This document shows, in pieces, positions 1 through 6,439 of a stretch of DNA of 8,005 nucleotides (the first letter of the stretch is position 1; the number at the start of each line of letters is the position of its first letter). The translations under genes and the position numbers were made by a program. The stretch lies in NCBI GenBank assembly GCA_964402115.1, contig CAYOBW010000319.1:1-8005 (forward strand), in the 5' to 3' direction. The notes under the pieces are model-generated. The model made no database searches. It saw only the letters and a program-made list of their open reading frames with translations, and was not told the origin of the DNA. The stretch is from CAYOBW01 sp964402115 (GTDB taxonomy: Bacteria > Verrucomicrobiota > Kiritimatiellia > UBA8416 > CAYOBW01).

Positions 1-73
1 GGTATAGCTCAGTTGGTAGAGCGTCTGAATGGCATTCAGAAGGCCAGGGGTTCGACTCCCCTTACCTCCACCA
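1..73 (+). tRNA. tRNA-Ala (anticodon GGC), first 3 bases outside the window
   Basis: The cloverleaf can be drawn by hand. D stem GCTC (7-10) pairs with GAGC (19-22). Anticodon stem TCTGA (24-28) pairs with TCAGA (36-40) around the 7-base loop ATGGCAT, which puts GGC at 31-33. T stem AGGGG (46-50) pairs with CCCCT (58-62) around TTCGACT. The 3' acceptor strand TACCTCC (63-69) is followed by discriminator A70 and an encoded CCA (71-73). Only four bases of the 5' acceptor strand (GGTA) are inside the window. Anticodon GGC reads GCC (Ala). The T at window position 67 is tRNA position 70, as needed for the alanine G3:U70 identity pair; G3 itself is not visible. A phage-gene relic begins immediately after the CCA. 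Confidence 0.96.
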
Positions 74-74
74 G

Positions 75-606
75 AAAAACCCCGCTGCAACACCTCGCTC
101 AGCGTAGCCGCGTCCCCGCGGGCGATCTGGCGAAACGTCTCCGAGTGGGCGCCCCCCGCCAGGGTGCCTGACTCCAACTCCGCCAACATCGTCAGCAGAA
201 AATGACGAAGTCCTCCCGCTCGATCGCCACGCCCCGCCGGCGGCCGCTGACCGCGTCCTGGTTGTACTCCCACTCCCCGAATATCCCAATCGCACCCCAA
301 CAGCGCCGCCCGCCGCCGCTGCAGCACTGAGTAGCTCATCGGATCCGACCGCTCCATTTAGTAATAGAGCCACTGCAGGTCGGCATACTGCCCGCGCTCC
401 CCCGCCTCCAGAATCGACACCAACCTCGGCAAATTCAACCCCCGCAGGGGGTTATAGAACTCGCGCCACCGGTTCGATTTCTGACTGAAGATTGGAATCA
501 CCACTCACCTCCTCGCCACGTCACGCCGTAGGCTTGGCGAAGGCGGAAGCGGGTTGTACGCCTCCCGCCACCGATTGCTCTTTTGACTGAAAACAGGAAT
601 CGCCAT
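75..606 (-). pseudogene. Decayed Mu-like phage portal protein (DUF935 / gp29 family)
   Basis: Pieces of one portal gene lie in order on the minus strand but in several frames. At 606-547 an ATG begins an N-terminus (IPVFSQKSNRWREAYNPL), which runs out of homology and stops at TGA 507-505. From GTG 504 or 501, behind AGGAGG (513-508), the N-terminus is repeated (IPIFSQKSNRWREFYNPLRG) and continues through LEAGERGQYADLQWLYY to a nonsense TAA at 360-358. Reading continues with MERSDP and then RRRAALLGCDWDIR near 357-275. A middle segment, WEYNQDAVSGRRRG to REDFVIF, follows in another frame (275-192, TGA at 194-192). The last segment, LAELESGTLAGGAHSETF to SEVLQRGF (about 190-78), is back in the MERSDP frame. 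Intact family members are several hundred residues long with long stretches between these motifs, so large internal deletions are inferred. Recognition is from memory of DUF935 motifs. The gene is not functional. Confidence 0.78.
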
Positions 607-1106
607 ATTCCCCCCGTCCGATACGTCGTACGCGTCCGATCCGTCTGACAGCCTCCCCGCAACCAACCCCGCGAAATCAACAGAGCACTCTTCGCGTCCG
701 CGGTCCCGGCAGCCCCACCGTGGCCGTCGCCACTCCAAGGCGATCGTGGCCGCACCGGGTGGAGGGCTGCGGGTCTTCTCAGCTGAAGCGTGCAGGGTGT
801 GAGATGTGCCGAACCTCGGACCAACTTGATGCAGTTGCCCCGCGCCGGCTTTCGAAGACACCTTGACCGCCCTTTCGTTTCGGCATAGTTTCGTCGCCTA
901 TGAGGAGCGCCGTTGCCACAGGCGGAAGTCGAGTAGCTGGACGCGGTCGCCAGGTCACGAGGTATATTGACGCTCATTTCTCTGCCCATATGCCTCACGT
1001 CGTCACTGTAAGTCGTTGCACACGAATACCGCAGTTGAGGCATAGGATCCGAGGCGGGCTGATATGATTTGAGGCAGAATAGCTGTCGGCTTGCGGAGAC
1101 TATGAC
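607..1106. other. 500-bp stretch without a recognisable gene
   Basis: An open frame runs on the minus strand through most of this region into the portal relic, but its translation is rich in Arg, Gly and Thr and resembles no family known to me. It may be further decayed phage DNA, since it lies upstream of the portal N-terminus where the terminase would be expected. Its right end holds an inverted repeat (989-1044) and the leader of the beta-helix gene. In that leader TATGAT (1063-1068) resembles a -10 box, but I see no good -35 at the right distance. Confidence 0.5.
989..1044. repeat. 9-bp inverted repeat with 38-base spacer, containing octamer GTTGAGGC
   Basis: TATGCCTCA (989-997) is the exact reverse complement of TGAGGCATA (1036-1044). 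The right arm overlaps GTTGAGGC (1034-1041), which recurs at 3327-3334 beyond the beta-helix gene. The layout, with GCCTCAC at the left and GTTGAGGC at the right, loosely resembles the R boxes of an integron attC site. The boxes depart from the RYYYAAC / GTTRRRY consensus, and the spacer shows only a TCGT/ACGA pairing. A simple operator or chance palindrome is also possible. Confidence 0.4.
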
Positions 1107-3251
1107 ATGGGTACGACACTGAGAGGGGGATGGGGGCTGTGGCTGCTTCTGACGCTGTTTACGGGACAGCGCGGCATCGCAGCTACGGAGGGGTTCGAGA
1201 GTGGTGACATGTCAGCCTACCCATGGCGGCACGCCGGGGCCTCGTACTGGGCAGCCGTTTCTACGGTCCGGCATTCGGGGAGCTTTAGCGCGAAGGCCGG
1301 GACGATCTCCGGCAACTCTGCATCCACTCTTGAGGTCAGCGTTCCCTGCTCCCCGGGAACGATCACATTCTGGCGCAAAGTCTCGTCGGAGTTGGGCTTC
1401 GACGCTCTCAGCTTCTACATCGACGGCGTGGTGGTGGATGCATGGTCGGGGGAGAAGGACTGGGAGCAGGTTTCCTACCAGGTTGCCGGAGGTTCGCGAA
1501 CATTCCGATGGACGTACAGCAAGAACGTCGTCGGTGGCTCGGGATCTGACACGGCTTGGCTTGACGACATCGAGTTCCCCAGCGCGACGTTCTGGGCGGA
1601 TCTCGCCGCATCGCCCAAGCAAGGCTTGTGTCCCGTGCAAGTCGTCTTCCAGGCTTCGTCGCACGGCACACAAACCAACGACGTGCACTACTGGTGGGAC
1701 TTTCAGAACGACGGCACATGGGATGCCGACGGACTGGGAAGGGCAATCGTCACCAACACCTTCTCCCAATATGGCGCGTGGTCGGTCTGCCTGATGGCCA
1801 GCAACGCGGCGGGAGAAGTCTTCACGCACCTTGCAGAGCGATGCGTGACGGCAGGCGTGCCTGCCGCGTTTGTTTCCCCACGTGGCGGACATGTTCAGCC
1901 GTTTTCGGACTGGTCAACTGCCGCCACGAACATCGAGTCTGCGCTTGCCGTGGCCGTGGCCGGTACCGTCATTGAGGTCACGAATGGAACGTATTCGCTT
2001 TCCGAGGAACTCGTCCTGCGCAACGGGTCTACTGTGCGGTCGGTGAGTGGTCCCGAGCACACCACCGTCGACGGTGGCGATCTTGTTTGCTGTTTCCACC
2101 TGGCACACTCCAATGCCGTCGTGCAAGGGTTCACTATTACACGTGGACGAGCGGGGCGCGGGGGTGGCGTTTTCTGTGCTGGAGGGGGCACGGTCAGAGA
2201 CTGCGTCATTTCTAATAACGTCTCGAGTACAGAGTACGGTGGCTACGGCCTCCATTGGGGTGGCGGAGGGGTATTCTGTGACGCCGGGGGGTATGTCGTC
2301 GATTGCGTTATCGTCAGCAACACGGCCAAGAACGAAGGCGGAGGCGTCTTCTGCGAGGGCGGGGGGGAAGTCAGGAATTGCATCATTGCCCGTAACTACT
2401 GTCGCGTTGACGGCGGCGATTTGGCCTTGAACGCCGGCGGCATACTCGCAAATTGCCTACTGGCTGGAAACGTAGCCGGAGACAATGGTGGCGGCCTGCA
2501 GACATCTGACGGCGGCCTGGTTCAAAACTGCACGATCGTGAGTAACCTTTGCAGTGTCGAGTTGTTCCATCACGGAGGGGGTGGGATTTACCATCGGCTG
2601 GGAGGCACTCTTCAGAATTGCATACTCTACAATAACCGATCCATCATGAGAGGGAGCGACAACTGGTACCACTATGGCGGCAGCCATTTTCACTATTGCT
2701 GCACAACCCCGAATCCGGGCGGCACCGCAAACATCACAAGCCCACCCCAGTTCGTTGATGAAGCTGCAGAGAACTGGCGACTCATGGAAGGTTCCGCCGG
2801 CATTGACAAGGGACTTAGCATCGCAGGGATCACAAGTGACTTGGAGGGTGCTGAGCGTCCGCTGGATGGAGACGGAGACAGGACTCCGGGGTGGGATATC
2901 GGCTGCTACGAGCGGCTACATGGTTCCGCGGATTCGGACCGGGATGGCATGACCGATGCGGAGGAAGTACTGTGCGGGACGGCGCTCACTGACCCGCATT
3001 CCCTTCTTCGGATTCTGAGCCTGCAAATGACGAACGACACGGCACGGATCACATGGAGCACGGTTCACGGCAAGGGCTATGATGTCCAACGGGGCACGGA
3101 TCTCATCGGAGGTTCGTGGACGAACATCATGGCGACAACGGTATACGAAAGAGACGCCGAAGAAGAAGGCGCGGAGACATGGCTGGACGCTCTTCAACCC
3201 AGCCATTCGCCGTCGTTCTACAGAGTGCTGCTGTACCGAGCCGCACCGTGA
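1107..3251 (+). CDS. Secreted multidomain right-handed beta-helix protein (choice-of-anchor Q type)
   Basis: A 714-aa protein predicted to be exported by Sec. Residues 1-26 form a signal peptide (Arg6, hydrophobic core WGLWLLLTLFTG, likely cleavage near GIA-A). Residues 28-157 look like a jelly-roll/lectin-like domain (GFESGD at the start, AWLDDIEFP at the end). Residues 160-249 resemble a PKD domain (YWWDFQNDG, VCLMASNAAG). Residues 254-320 are the usual lead-in to a parallel beta-helix (FVSPRGG, NGTY, VDGG). Residues 340-530 are glycine-rich rungs with a repeated GGGVFC...GG.V..C.I motif. The helix ends at GWDIGCYE (595-601). Residues 607-630 look like a Ca-binding thrombospondin-3-like segment (DSDRDGMTDAEE), followed by a C-terminal module ending FYRV. 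The start is ATG 1107 with GGAG at 1095-1098; ATG 1102 is out of frame. The substrate is unknown: such helices occur in polysaccharide lyases and in adhesins, and I see no catalytic signature. Its base composition is visibly less GC-rich than the genes to the right, and it sits between phage relics, suggesting acquisition. Confidence 0.9.
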   Translation: MGTTLRGGWGLWLLLTLFTGQRGIAATEGFESGDMSAYPWRHAGASYWAAVSTVRHSGSFSAKAGTISGNSASTLEVSVPCSPGTITFWRKVSSELGFDALSFYIDGVVVDAWSGEKDWEQVSYQVAGGSRTFRWTYSKNVVGGSGSDTAWLDDIEFPSATFWADLAASPKQGLCPVQVVFQASSHGTQTNDVHYWWDFQNDGTWDADGLGRAIVTNTFSQYGAWSVCLMASNAAGEVFTHLAERCVTAGVPAAFVSPRGGHVQPFSDWSTAATNIESALAVAVAGTVIEVTNGTYSLSEELVLRNGSTVRSVSGPEHTTVDGGDLVCCFHLAHSNAVVQGFTITRGRAGRGGGVFCAGGGTVRDCVISNNVSSTEYGGYGLHWGGGGVFCDAGGYVVDCVIVSNTAKNEGGGVFCEGGGEVRNCIIARNYCRVDGGDLALNAGGILANCLLAGNVAGDNGGGLQTSDGGLVQNCTIVSNLCSVELFHHGGGGIYHRLGGTLQNCILYNNRSIMRGSDNWYHYGGSHFHYCCTTPNPGGTANITSPPQFVDEAAENWRLMEGSAGIDKGLSIAGITSDLEGAERPLDGDGDRTPGWDIGCYERLHGSADSDRDGMTDAEEVLCGTALTDPHSLLRILSLQMTNDTARITWSTVHGKGYDVQRGTDLIGGSWTNIMATTVYERDAEEEGAETWLDALQPSHSPSFYRVLLYRAAP

Positions 3252-3273
3252 GCCCGATGTGGTGGGCAAACGA

Positions 3274-3334
3274 GCCGAACAACCGCTGCCAACGCTACGC
3301 CGGTTACGCTGCGCTGCACCGTCGAGGTTGAGGC
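3274..3334 (+). repeat. Imperfect palindrome behind the beta-helix gene, attC-like in layout
   Basis: This 61-bp element begins 22 bp after the beta-helix stop codon. Its outer arms GCCGAAC (3274-3280) and GTTGAGGC (3327-3334) pair as GCC/GGC and AAC/GTT with an unpaired base or two. After an asymmetric internal loop, an inner stem forms between CGCTGCCAACGC and GCGCTGCACCG, with two mismatches and one bulged C, around a loop of about 15 bases. Size, bulge, internal loop and position after an ORF in the same orientation all fit an integron attC. However, GTTGAGGC is not a strict GTTRRRY box, and no integrase is in view. It could instead be a degenerate transcription-end hairpin. Confidence 0.25.
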
Positions 3335-3346
3335 GGGGCCTGCAGT

Positions 3347-3550
3347 CTACCCCACCACTGCCCTCTCCCGCCTCAACACCACTGCACCCCGTCGCCCGCT
3401 CTCTGTCAGCAACCTCGCCATGCTCCCGGCCGTCTCGCTCTCACACAGACCATGATTCGCCAGCGCCAGCGCCGTCACGCAGTCATCGTGATACCCGCTT
3501 GGCGCCGCATACGAAATCCGCCCACCTTCGCCAATGACCACCGCCCTCGG
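3347..3550 (-). pseudogene. C-terminal remnant of phage terminase large subunit
   Basis: The minus-strand frame from about 3550 to the TAG at 3349-3347 encodes roughly 66 residues. They contain GRISYAAPSGYHDDCVTALA, the signature of the C-terminal RNase-H-like nuclease domain of packaging terminases; the HDD aspartates are expected metal ligands. The fragment ends naturally (RERAVVG, stop) but lacks the ATPase and most of the nuclease. The frame is closed upstream by TGA at 3553-3551, and no further terminase motif can be read beyond it, so the gene was truncated on that side. In Mu-like phages the terminase precedes the portal gene. Here the portal relic lies on the same strand in that order, but about 2.7 kb away with the beta-helix gene in between. 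Confidence 0.7.
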
Positions 3551-3598
3551 TCAGCATGCCCTCTGAGCCTGGCTCTGGAGCGACGCGGGGCCGCCGCA

Positions 3599-3620
3599 GG
3601 ACGGCGCTCCTGCGCCGTCC
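3599..3620. repeat. Perfect hairpin, 9-bp stem with 4-base loop
   Basis: GGACGGCGC (3599-3607) and GCGCCGTCC (3612-3620) are exact reverse complements around the loop TCCT. No T-run follows on either strand, so it is not a classical intrinsic terminator. It lies between the terminase relic and the glycosyltransferase. It may be a REP-like dispersed palindrome or may insulate the downstream operon. Confidence 0.6.
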
Positions 3621-3680
3621 CTCTGCGCTCTCACGGTCACGCGGGACTCGCTTCCTATATTGATGCCTGCGCTTACCGCT

Positions 3681-3708
3681 TTGCGTTCCGGCGGCGGTTT
3701 GGTTTAAT
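3681..3708 (+). promoter_or_regulatory. Weak candidate promoter for the glycosyltransferase operon
   Basis: TTGCGT (3681-3686) and TTTAAT (3703-3708) are 16 bases apart and match the sigma-70 -35 and -10 boxes at 3/6 and 5/6 positions. They lie in a locally less GC-rich patch about 45 bases before the ATG at 3753. The spacing is workable but the -35 is poor. The 211-bp gap 3542-3752 must contain the operon's promoter unless transcription enters from further left. Confidence 0.25.
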
Positions 3709-3752
3709 GGCTCCCAATCAGGCGCGCTGCCGCAGCGGCCGGGGGGGAGTCG

Positions 3753-4544
3753 ATGACGCGGTTTTCGGTGGTCATTCCGACCTGGAAGAACCTGGAGTTG
3801 CTGGACCTGTGCTATCGGGGTCTCACGCGCCACAGCGCCGTGGCGCATGATGTCGTCGTCTTCTTCAACGAAGAGGATGAAGCCTGTCGGCGCTGGGCGG
3901 CCGGCAAGCCCCTGCGGTGGCTGGGCGCGCCGGAGAACCTGGGCGTCTGTCCCGCCGTGAACCGCGCGGCCGGCTTGGCGGTGACCGACTGGATCTGCTT
4001 CATGAACGACGACATGTACCCGCTGCCCGGCTGGGACACGGCGTTGGCGGCCTACCTCGACGTGGCCGAGAAGGTCTGGCTCTCGGGCACGGCGGTGGAG
4101 GCGGGCAGAGCTACGCCGTGCTACATCGGCGGTCAGGATTACGGTGACGCGCCGGCGACATTCCAGGAGGAGCGTCTGCTGCGGGACTGCGGGCGGCTGC
4201 GGCGGCCATACAACGTCGTCAGCACGTGGACGCCGACGCTGGTGCGCCGTGCGGATTGGGAGGCCGTGGGCGGCCTGGACGAAGCCTACTTCCCCGGCAA
4301 CGGCAGCGACCCCGACCTGGCCATGAAGTTCTACCGCCACGGCTGCCGCCATTTCATCGGCGTGGGCACGAGCCTCGTGTACCATTTCTCGCGTCGGACG
4401 ACCGCGCGCTTCGACGGTGCGCCCGTCATGGATGCGAAGGCGCATTTCAAGGAGAAGTGGGGTATGTCGTGGCGGCGGTTTCTCAATCGGGTCATTCGCC
4501 GGGACGAGGTGATTACGCCGCGGCTCCTGCGGAGCCTGTCATGA
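3753..4544 (+). CDS. Family 2 glycosyltransferase (GT-A fold)
   Basis: A 263-aa cytoplasmic enzyme expected to transfer a sugar from a nucleotide-sugar donor to a growing surface glycan. The GT2 layout is clear. SVVIPTWKN (5-13) is the first strand of the nucleotide-binding fold, and NLGVCPAVNRA (62-72) is the usual N-x-G...N motif. FMNDDMYPLPGWD (83-95) carries the DxD-type metal site at residues 85-87. GGLDEAYFPGNGSDPDLAMK (173-192) matches the acceptor-side GG.DE.F....D.DL. motif containing the likely catalytic acidic residue. YHFSRRT (210-216) resembles the late His motif of these enzymes. The start is ATG 3753 with GGGGGAG four bases upstream. The stop codon overlaps the next gene's start (ATGA), implying translational coupling. 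Donor and acceptor cannot be told from sequence. The ligase neighbour points to O-antigen, capsule or exopolysaccharide synthesis. Confidence 0.9.
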   Translation: MTRFSVVIPTWKNLELLDLCYRGLTRHSAVAHDVVVFFNEEDEACRRWAAGKPLRWLGAPENLGVCPAVNRAAGLAVTDWICFMNDDMYPLPGWDTALAAYLDVAEKVWLSGTAVEAGRATPCYIGGQDYGDAPATFQEERLLRDCGRLRRPYNVVSTWTPTLVRRADWEAVGGLDEAYFPGNGSDPDLAMKFYRHGCRHFIGVGTSLVYHFSRRTTARFDGAPVMDAKAHFKEKWGMSWRRFLNRVIRRDEVITPRLLRSLS

Positions 4545-5893
4545 GGTTGGCGCGGGCTGCGTATTTGTGTTTGCTGGTTGGCGCCGCGGGAGCGGCCTTC
4601 TCGCTGCCCCTGGGACGGATCGGCTTCGGCCTGAGCCTCCTGCTGACGGTCGTGCACCTGGTGCGCGTGCGCCGCGCCCCGCGCCTGCCCCCCGTGAGCG
4701 GCTGGGCCGGGGCGTTCTTCCTTGCCGCTGTCTTTGCCTCGCTGGTGGGGGTCAATCCGCCCTACGCGCTTTCGCAGCTCGACAAACTGGCGTGGTTCAT
4801 CGTGATCCCCCTGGCCGCCACCCTCGCCTGCACGCCCCGGCGCCAGGAGGCGCTGCTGCGGGCTTACGCGCTGGGGACGGTCGTGCTGGGCCTGCGGCTG
4901 TGCGTGCGAGCCGTCGGCGTGCTGCGCGGCGCGGCGGCCAAGGATCTCACGGATTACGGCTGGGATGCCTTCCTGCGGGGCATGCAGCGCGCGCCGCAGC
5001 CGGGCGACTTCTGGTGGGAGTTGATGGATCACGGCGACATCAACGACGCGCAGCTGCTGATGGTGGGCCTGGGGGTGAGCGTGGCGTTCATCCTCTACGC
5101 CCTGCGGGCGGGTCGGCGCACGCGGTGGTGGTGGGCGACACTGGCGGTGCAGACGCTGGCGCTGATCCTGCAGTTCAAGCGCGGCTCGTGGGGTTGCGCG
5201 GTGCTCCTGGTGGCGGGGCTCGTGCTGGTCGGGGCTGGTTGGAGCCGGCGGTGGCTGGGTCCGCCGGCCGGGTTTCTGCTCCGGAAGTGGAAAGCCGTGC
5301 TGGCGGTGCTCGTGATCGCCGTCGGCCTGGTGGCTGCGCTGCCAGCGGTGCGCGCGGGAGTGGCGGCGCGGGCGGAGCGGGTGCTGACGCAGGCGCGCGA
5401 GGCGCGTCCGGGCCTACGGCTGACGATGTGGTTTGTCATCACGCCGGCGTTGATTCGCGAGCACCCGCTCGGGGTTGGCTGGTGCGCATTGACCTACGAG
5501 ATGATGGCGGAGGCCTATCCCTACGTGGAGGTGCGGAAGGTGCTGCATTCGAACGTGGCGCAGCTGCTCGTGGATACGGGGTGGCTGGGCCTGGGCATCT
5601 ACCTGCTCTGGATGGCGCGGGCGCTGGGCGACGGACTGGTCTTCGCCCGCCGGGCCGCGTGCCGCGGCTTGGGGCAGGAGCTGCAGGCCGTCACGCTGCT
5701 GGCGATGCTGGCGGGGCTCGTTGTCAACGGCCTGGTCGAGTGCAACCTGCGCAAGGCCGGGGCGACCCTCGTCTACGCCTTCGTCATGGGGGCGGCGGCA
5801 GCGGGGCGGCAGCGCCTGCGTCGGCGCGCCTGCGGAACGAGCCGCGGTGCATCGTCAGCCCCTGCTGGCGAAAGATCAGCTCGAAGTCCGTGA
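4541..5893 (+). CDS. O-antigen ligase / Wzy-type polymerase family membrane protein
   Basis: A 450-aa polytopic inner-membrane protein with roughly ten or more hydrophobic segments. The Wzy_C-type signature is present. LQFKRGSWG (211-219) corresponds to the SRG-type motif with a conserved Arg. A long periplasmic stretch (about 270-335) contains RLTMW and HPLGVGW (308-314). HSNVAQLLVDTGWLGLG (336-352) is the classic H-N-...-L...G..GL motif, with His336 the likely functional residue. Family members either join lipid-linked glycan to an acceptor such as lipid A core or protein, or polymerise repeat units; sequence alone does not separate these roles. The ATG at 4541 overlaps the glycosyltransferase stop by 4 bp and has GGAG at 4531-4534. 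The last ~36 residues (AGRQRLRRR onward) are polar and lie over the 3' end of convergent trmB, so they are probably a non-conserved tail. Confidence 0.85.
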   Translation: MRLARAAYLCLLVGAAGAAFSLPLGRIGFGLSLLLTVVHLVRVRRAPRLPPVSGWAGAFFLAAVFASLVGVNPPYALSQLDKLAWFIVIPLAATLACTPRRQEALLRAYALGTVVLGLRLCVRAVGVLRGAAAKDLTDYGWDAFLRGMQRAPQPGDFWWELMDHGDINDAQLLMVGLGVSVAFILYALRAGRRTRWWWATLAVQTLALILQFKRGSWGCAVLLVAGLVLVGAGWSRRWLGPPAGFLLRKWKAVLAVLVIAVGLVAALPAVRAGVAARAERVLTQAREARPGLRLTMWFVITPALIREHPLGVGWCALTYEMMAEAYPYVEVRKVLHSNVAQLLVDTGWLGLGIYLLWMARALGDGLVFARRAACRGLGQELQAVTLLAMLAGLVVNGLVECNLRKAGATLVYAFVMGAAAAGRQRLRRRACGTSRGASSAPAGERSARSP

Positions 5894-6425
5894 TCTCCGC
5901 CTCGGCCGGTTCGAACGGCGGCGCTGGCTCGAAGCGTGGATCGGCGGCGAAGGTCTTGGCGATGGCCGTGAAGTAGTCCGCGTGATCCGTGCGCACGTGC
6001 AGGCAGCCCCCCGGGGTCAGCCGGGTCCAAAGCGTGTCGAGAAACGCGGGGCCGAACAGGCGGCGGCCATGGTGACGGCGCTTGGGCCACGGGTCCGGAC
6101 AGAAAACGTAGCAGACCTCCACGCTCGCGTCGGGCAGGAGCCATTCGAGGGCATACGCGGCCTCGACGTGGAGCAGCCGCACGTTCGTCAGCCCCTGGCG
6201 CAGGGCGCGGCGGTCCACTTTGCGGATGCGGGCGAGCTGCCGTTCGATGCCCAGGAAGTTGCGCTCCGGGTGCGCGGCGGCGCGCGCTAGGAGGAAGCGG
6301 CCCTTGCCGCAGCCGACGTCCACTTCCAGAGGCGCGTTCTGCGGGTAACAGGCGGATAGGCAGAGTCGCTCTGTCCAGCGGACGGGCTGAATGACGATTG
6401 TGGGGGCGGGGGGCGTATCGGTCAT
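5784..6425 (-). CDS. trmB: tRNA (guanine-N7-)-methyltransferase TrmB
   Basis: A 213-aa SAM-dependent enzyme that methylates G46 of the tRNA variable loop to m7G in the cytoplasm. VDVGCGKGRFLLARA (35-49) is the SAM-binding loop. NFLGIERQ (56-63) is the next conserved strand with the acidic residue that contacts SAM. CPDPWPKRRHHGRRL (109-123) is the hallmark TrmB motif with the catalytic Asp. The C-terminal TDFE (179-182) matches the family's TxFE. The start ATG at 6425-6423 has no Shine-Dalgarno. It lies 14 bases after the stop of the sigma-like gene, so expression may depend on readthrough from that operon partner. The last ~13 residues (Ala/Pro-rich) extend past the usual end of the domain and overlap the convergent ligase gene by 110 bp. 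Confidence 0.95.
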   Translation of the reverse strand: MTDTPPAPTIVIQPVRWTERLCLSACYPQNAPLEVDVGCGKGRFLLARAAAHPERNFLGIERQLARIRKVDRRALRQGLTNVRLLHVEAAYALEWLLPDASVEVCYVFCPDPWPKRRHHGRRLFGPAFLDTLWTRLTPGGCLHVRTDHADYFTAIAKTFAADPRFEPAPPFEPAEAEITDFELIFRQQGLTMHRGSFRRRADAGAAAPLPPPP

Positions 6426-6439
6426 GAGGCAACGACGCT

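Noticed and set aside
498..1043. 181-aa open frame on the minus strand
   Set aside because: The translation has no recognisable motif, is rich in Arg/Gly/Thr and crosses the portal relic in a frame that does not read the portal residues.
2157..2640. Short G-rich repeats resembling a tandem or CRISPR-like array
   Set aside because: The repeats are irregular at DNA level and in frame. They encode beta-helix rungs, and there is no exact repeat with unique spacers.
3725..3737. Palindrome CGCTGC-C-GCAGCG before the glycosyltransferase
   Set aside because: One-base centre, short, and easily expected by chance in such GC-rich sequence. No evidence for an operator.
3483..4445. 320-aa open frame on the minus strand opposite the glycosyltransferase
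   Set aside because: It is a composition shadow: Arg/His/Ala-rich, without motifs, and fully antisense to a gene with clear GT2 motifs.
4567..5976. 469-aa plus-strand frame overlapping the ligase
   Set aside because: Almost entirely Gly/Ala/Arg, typical of an off-frame reading of GC-rich DNA. The ligase frame carries the membrane segments and Wzy_C motifs.
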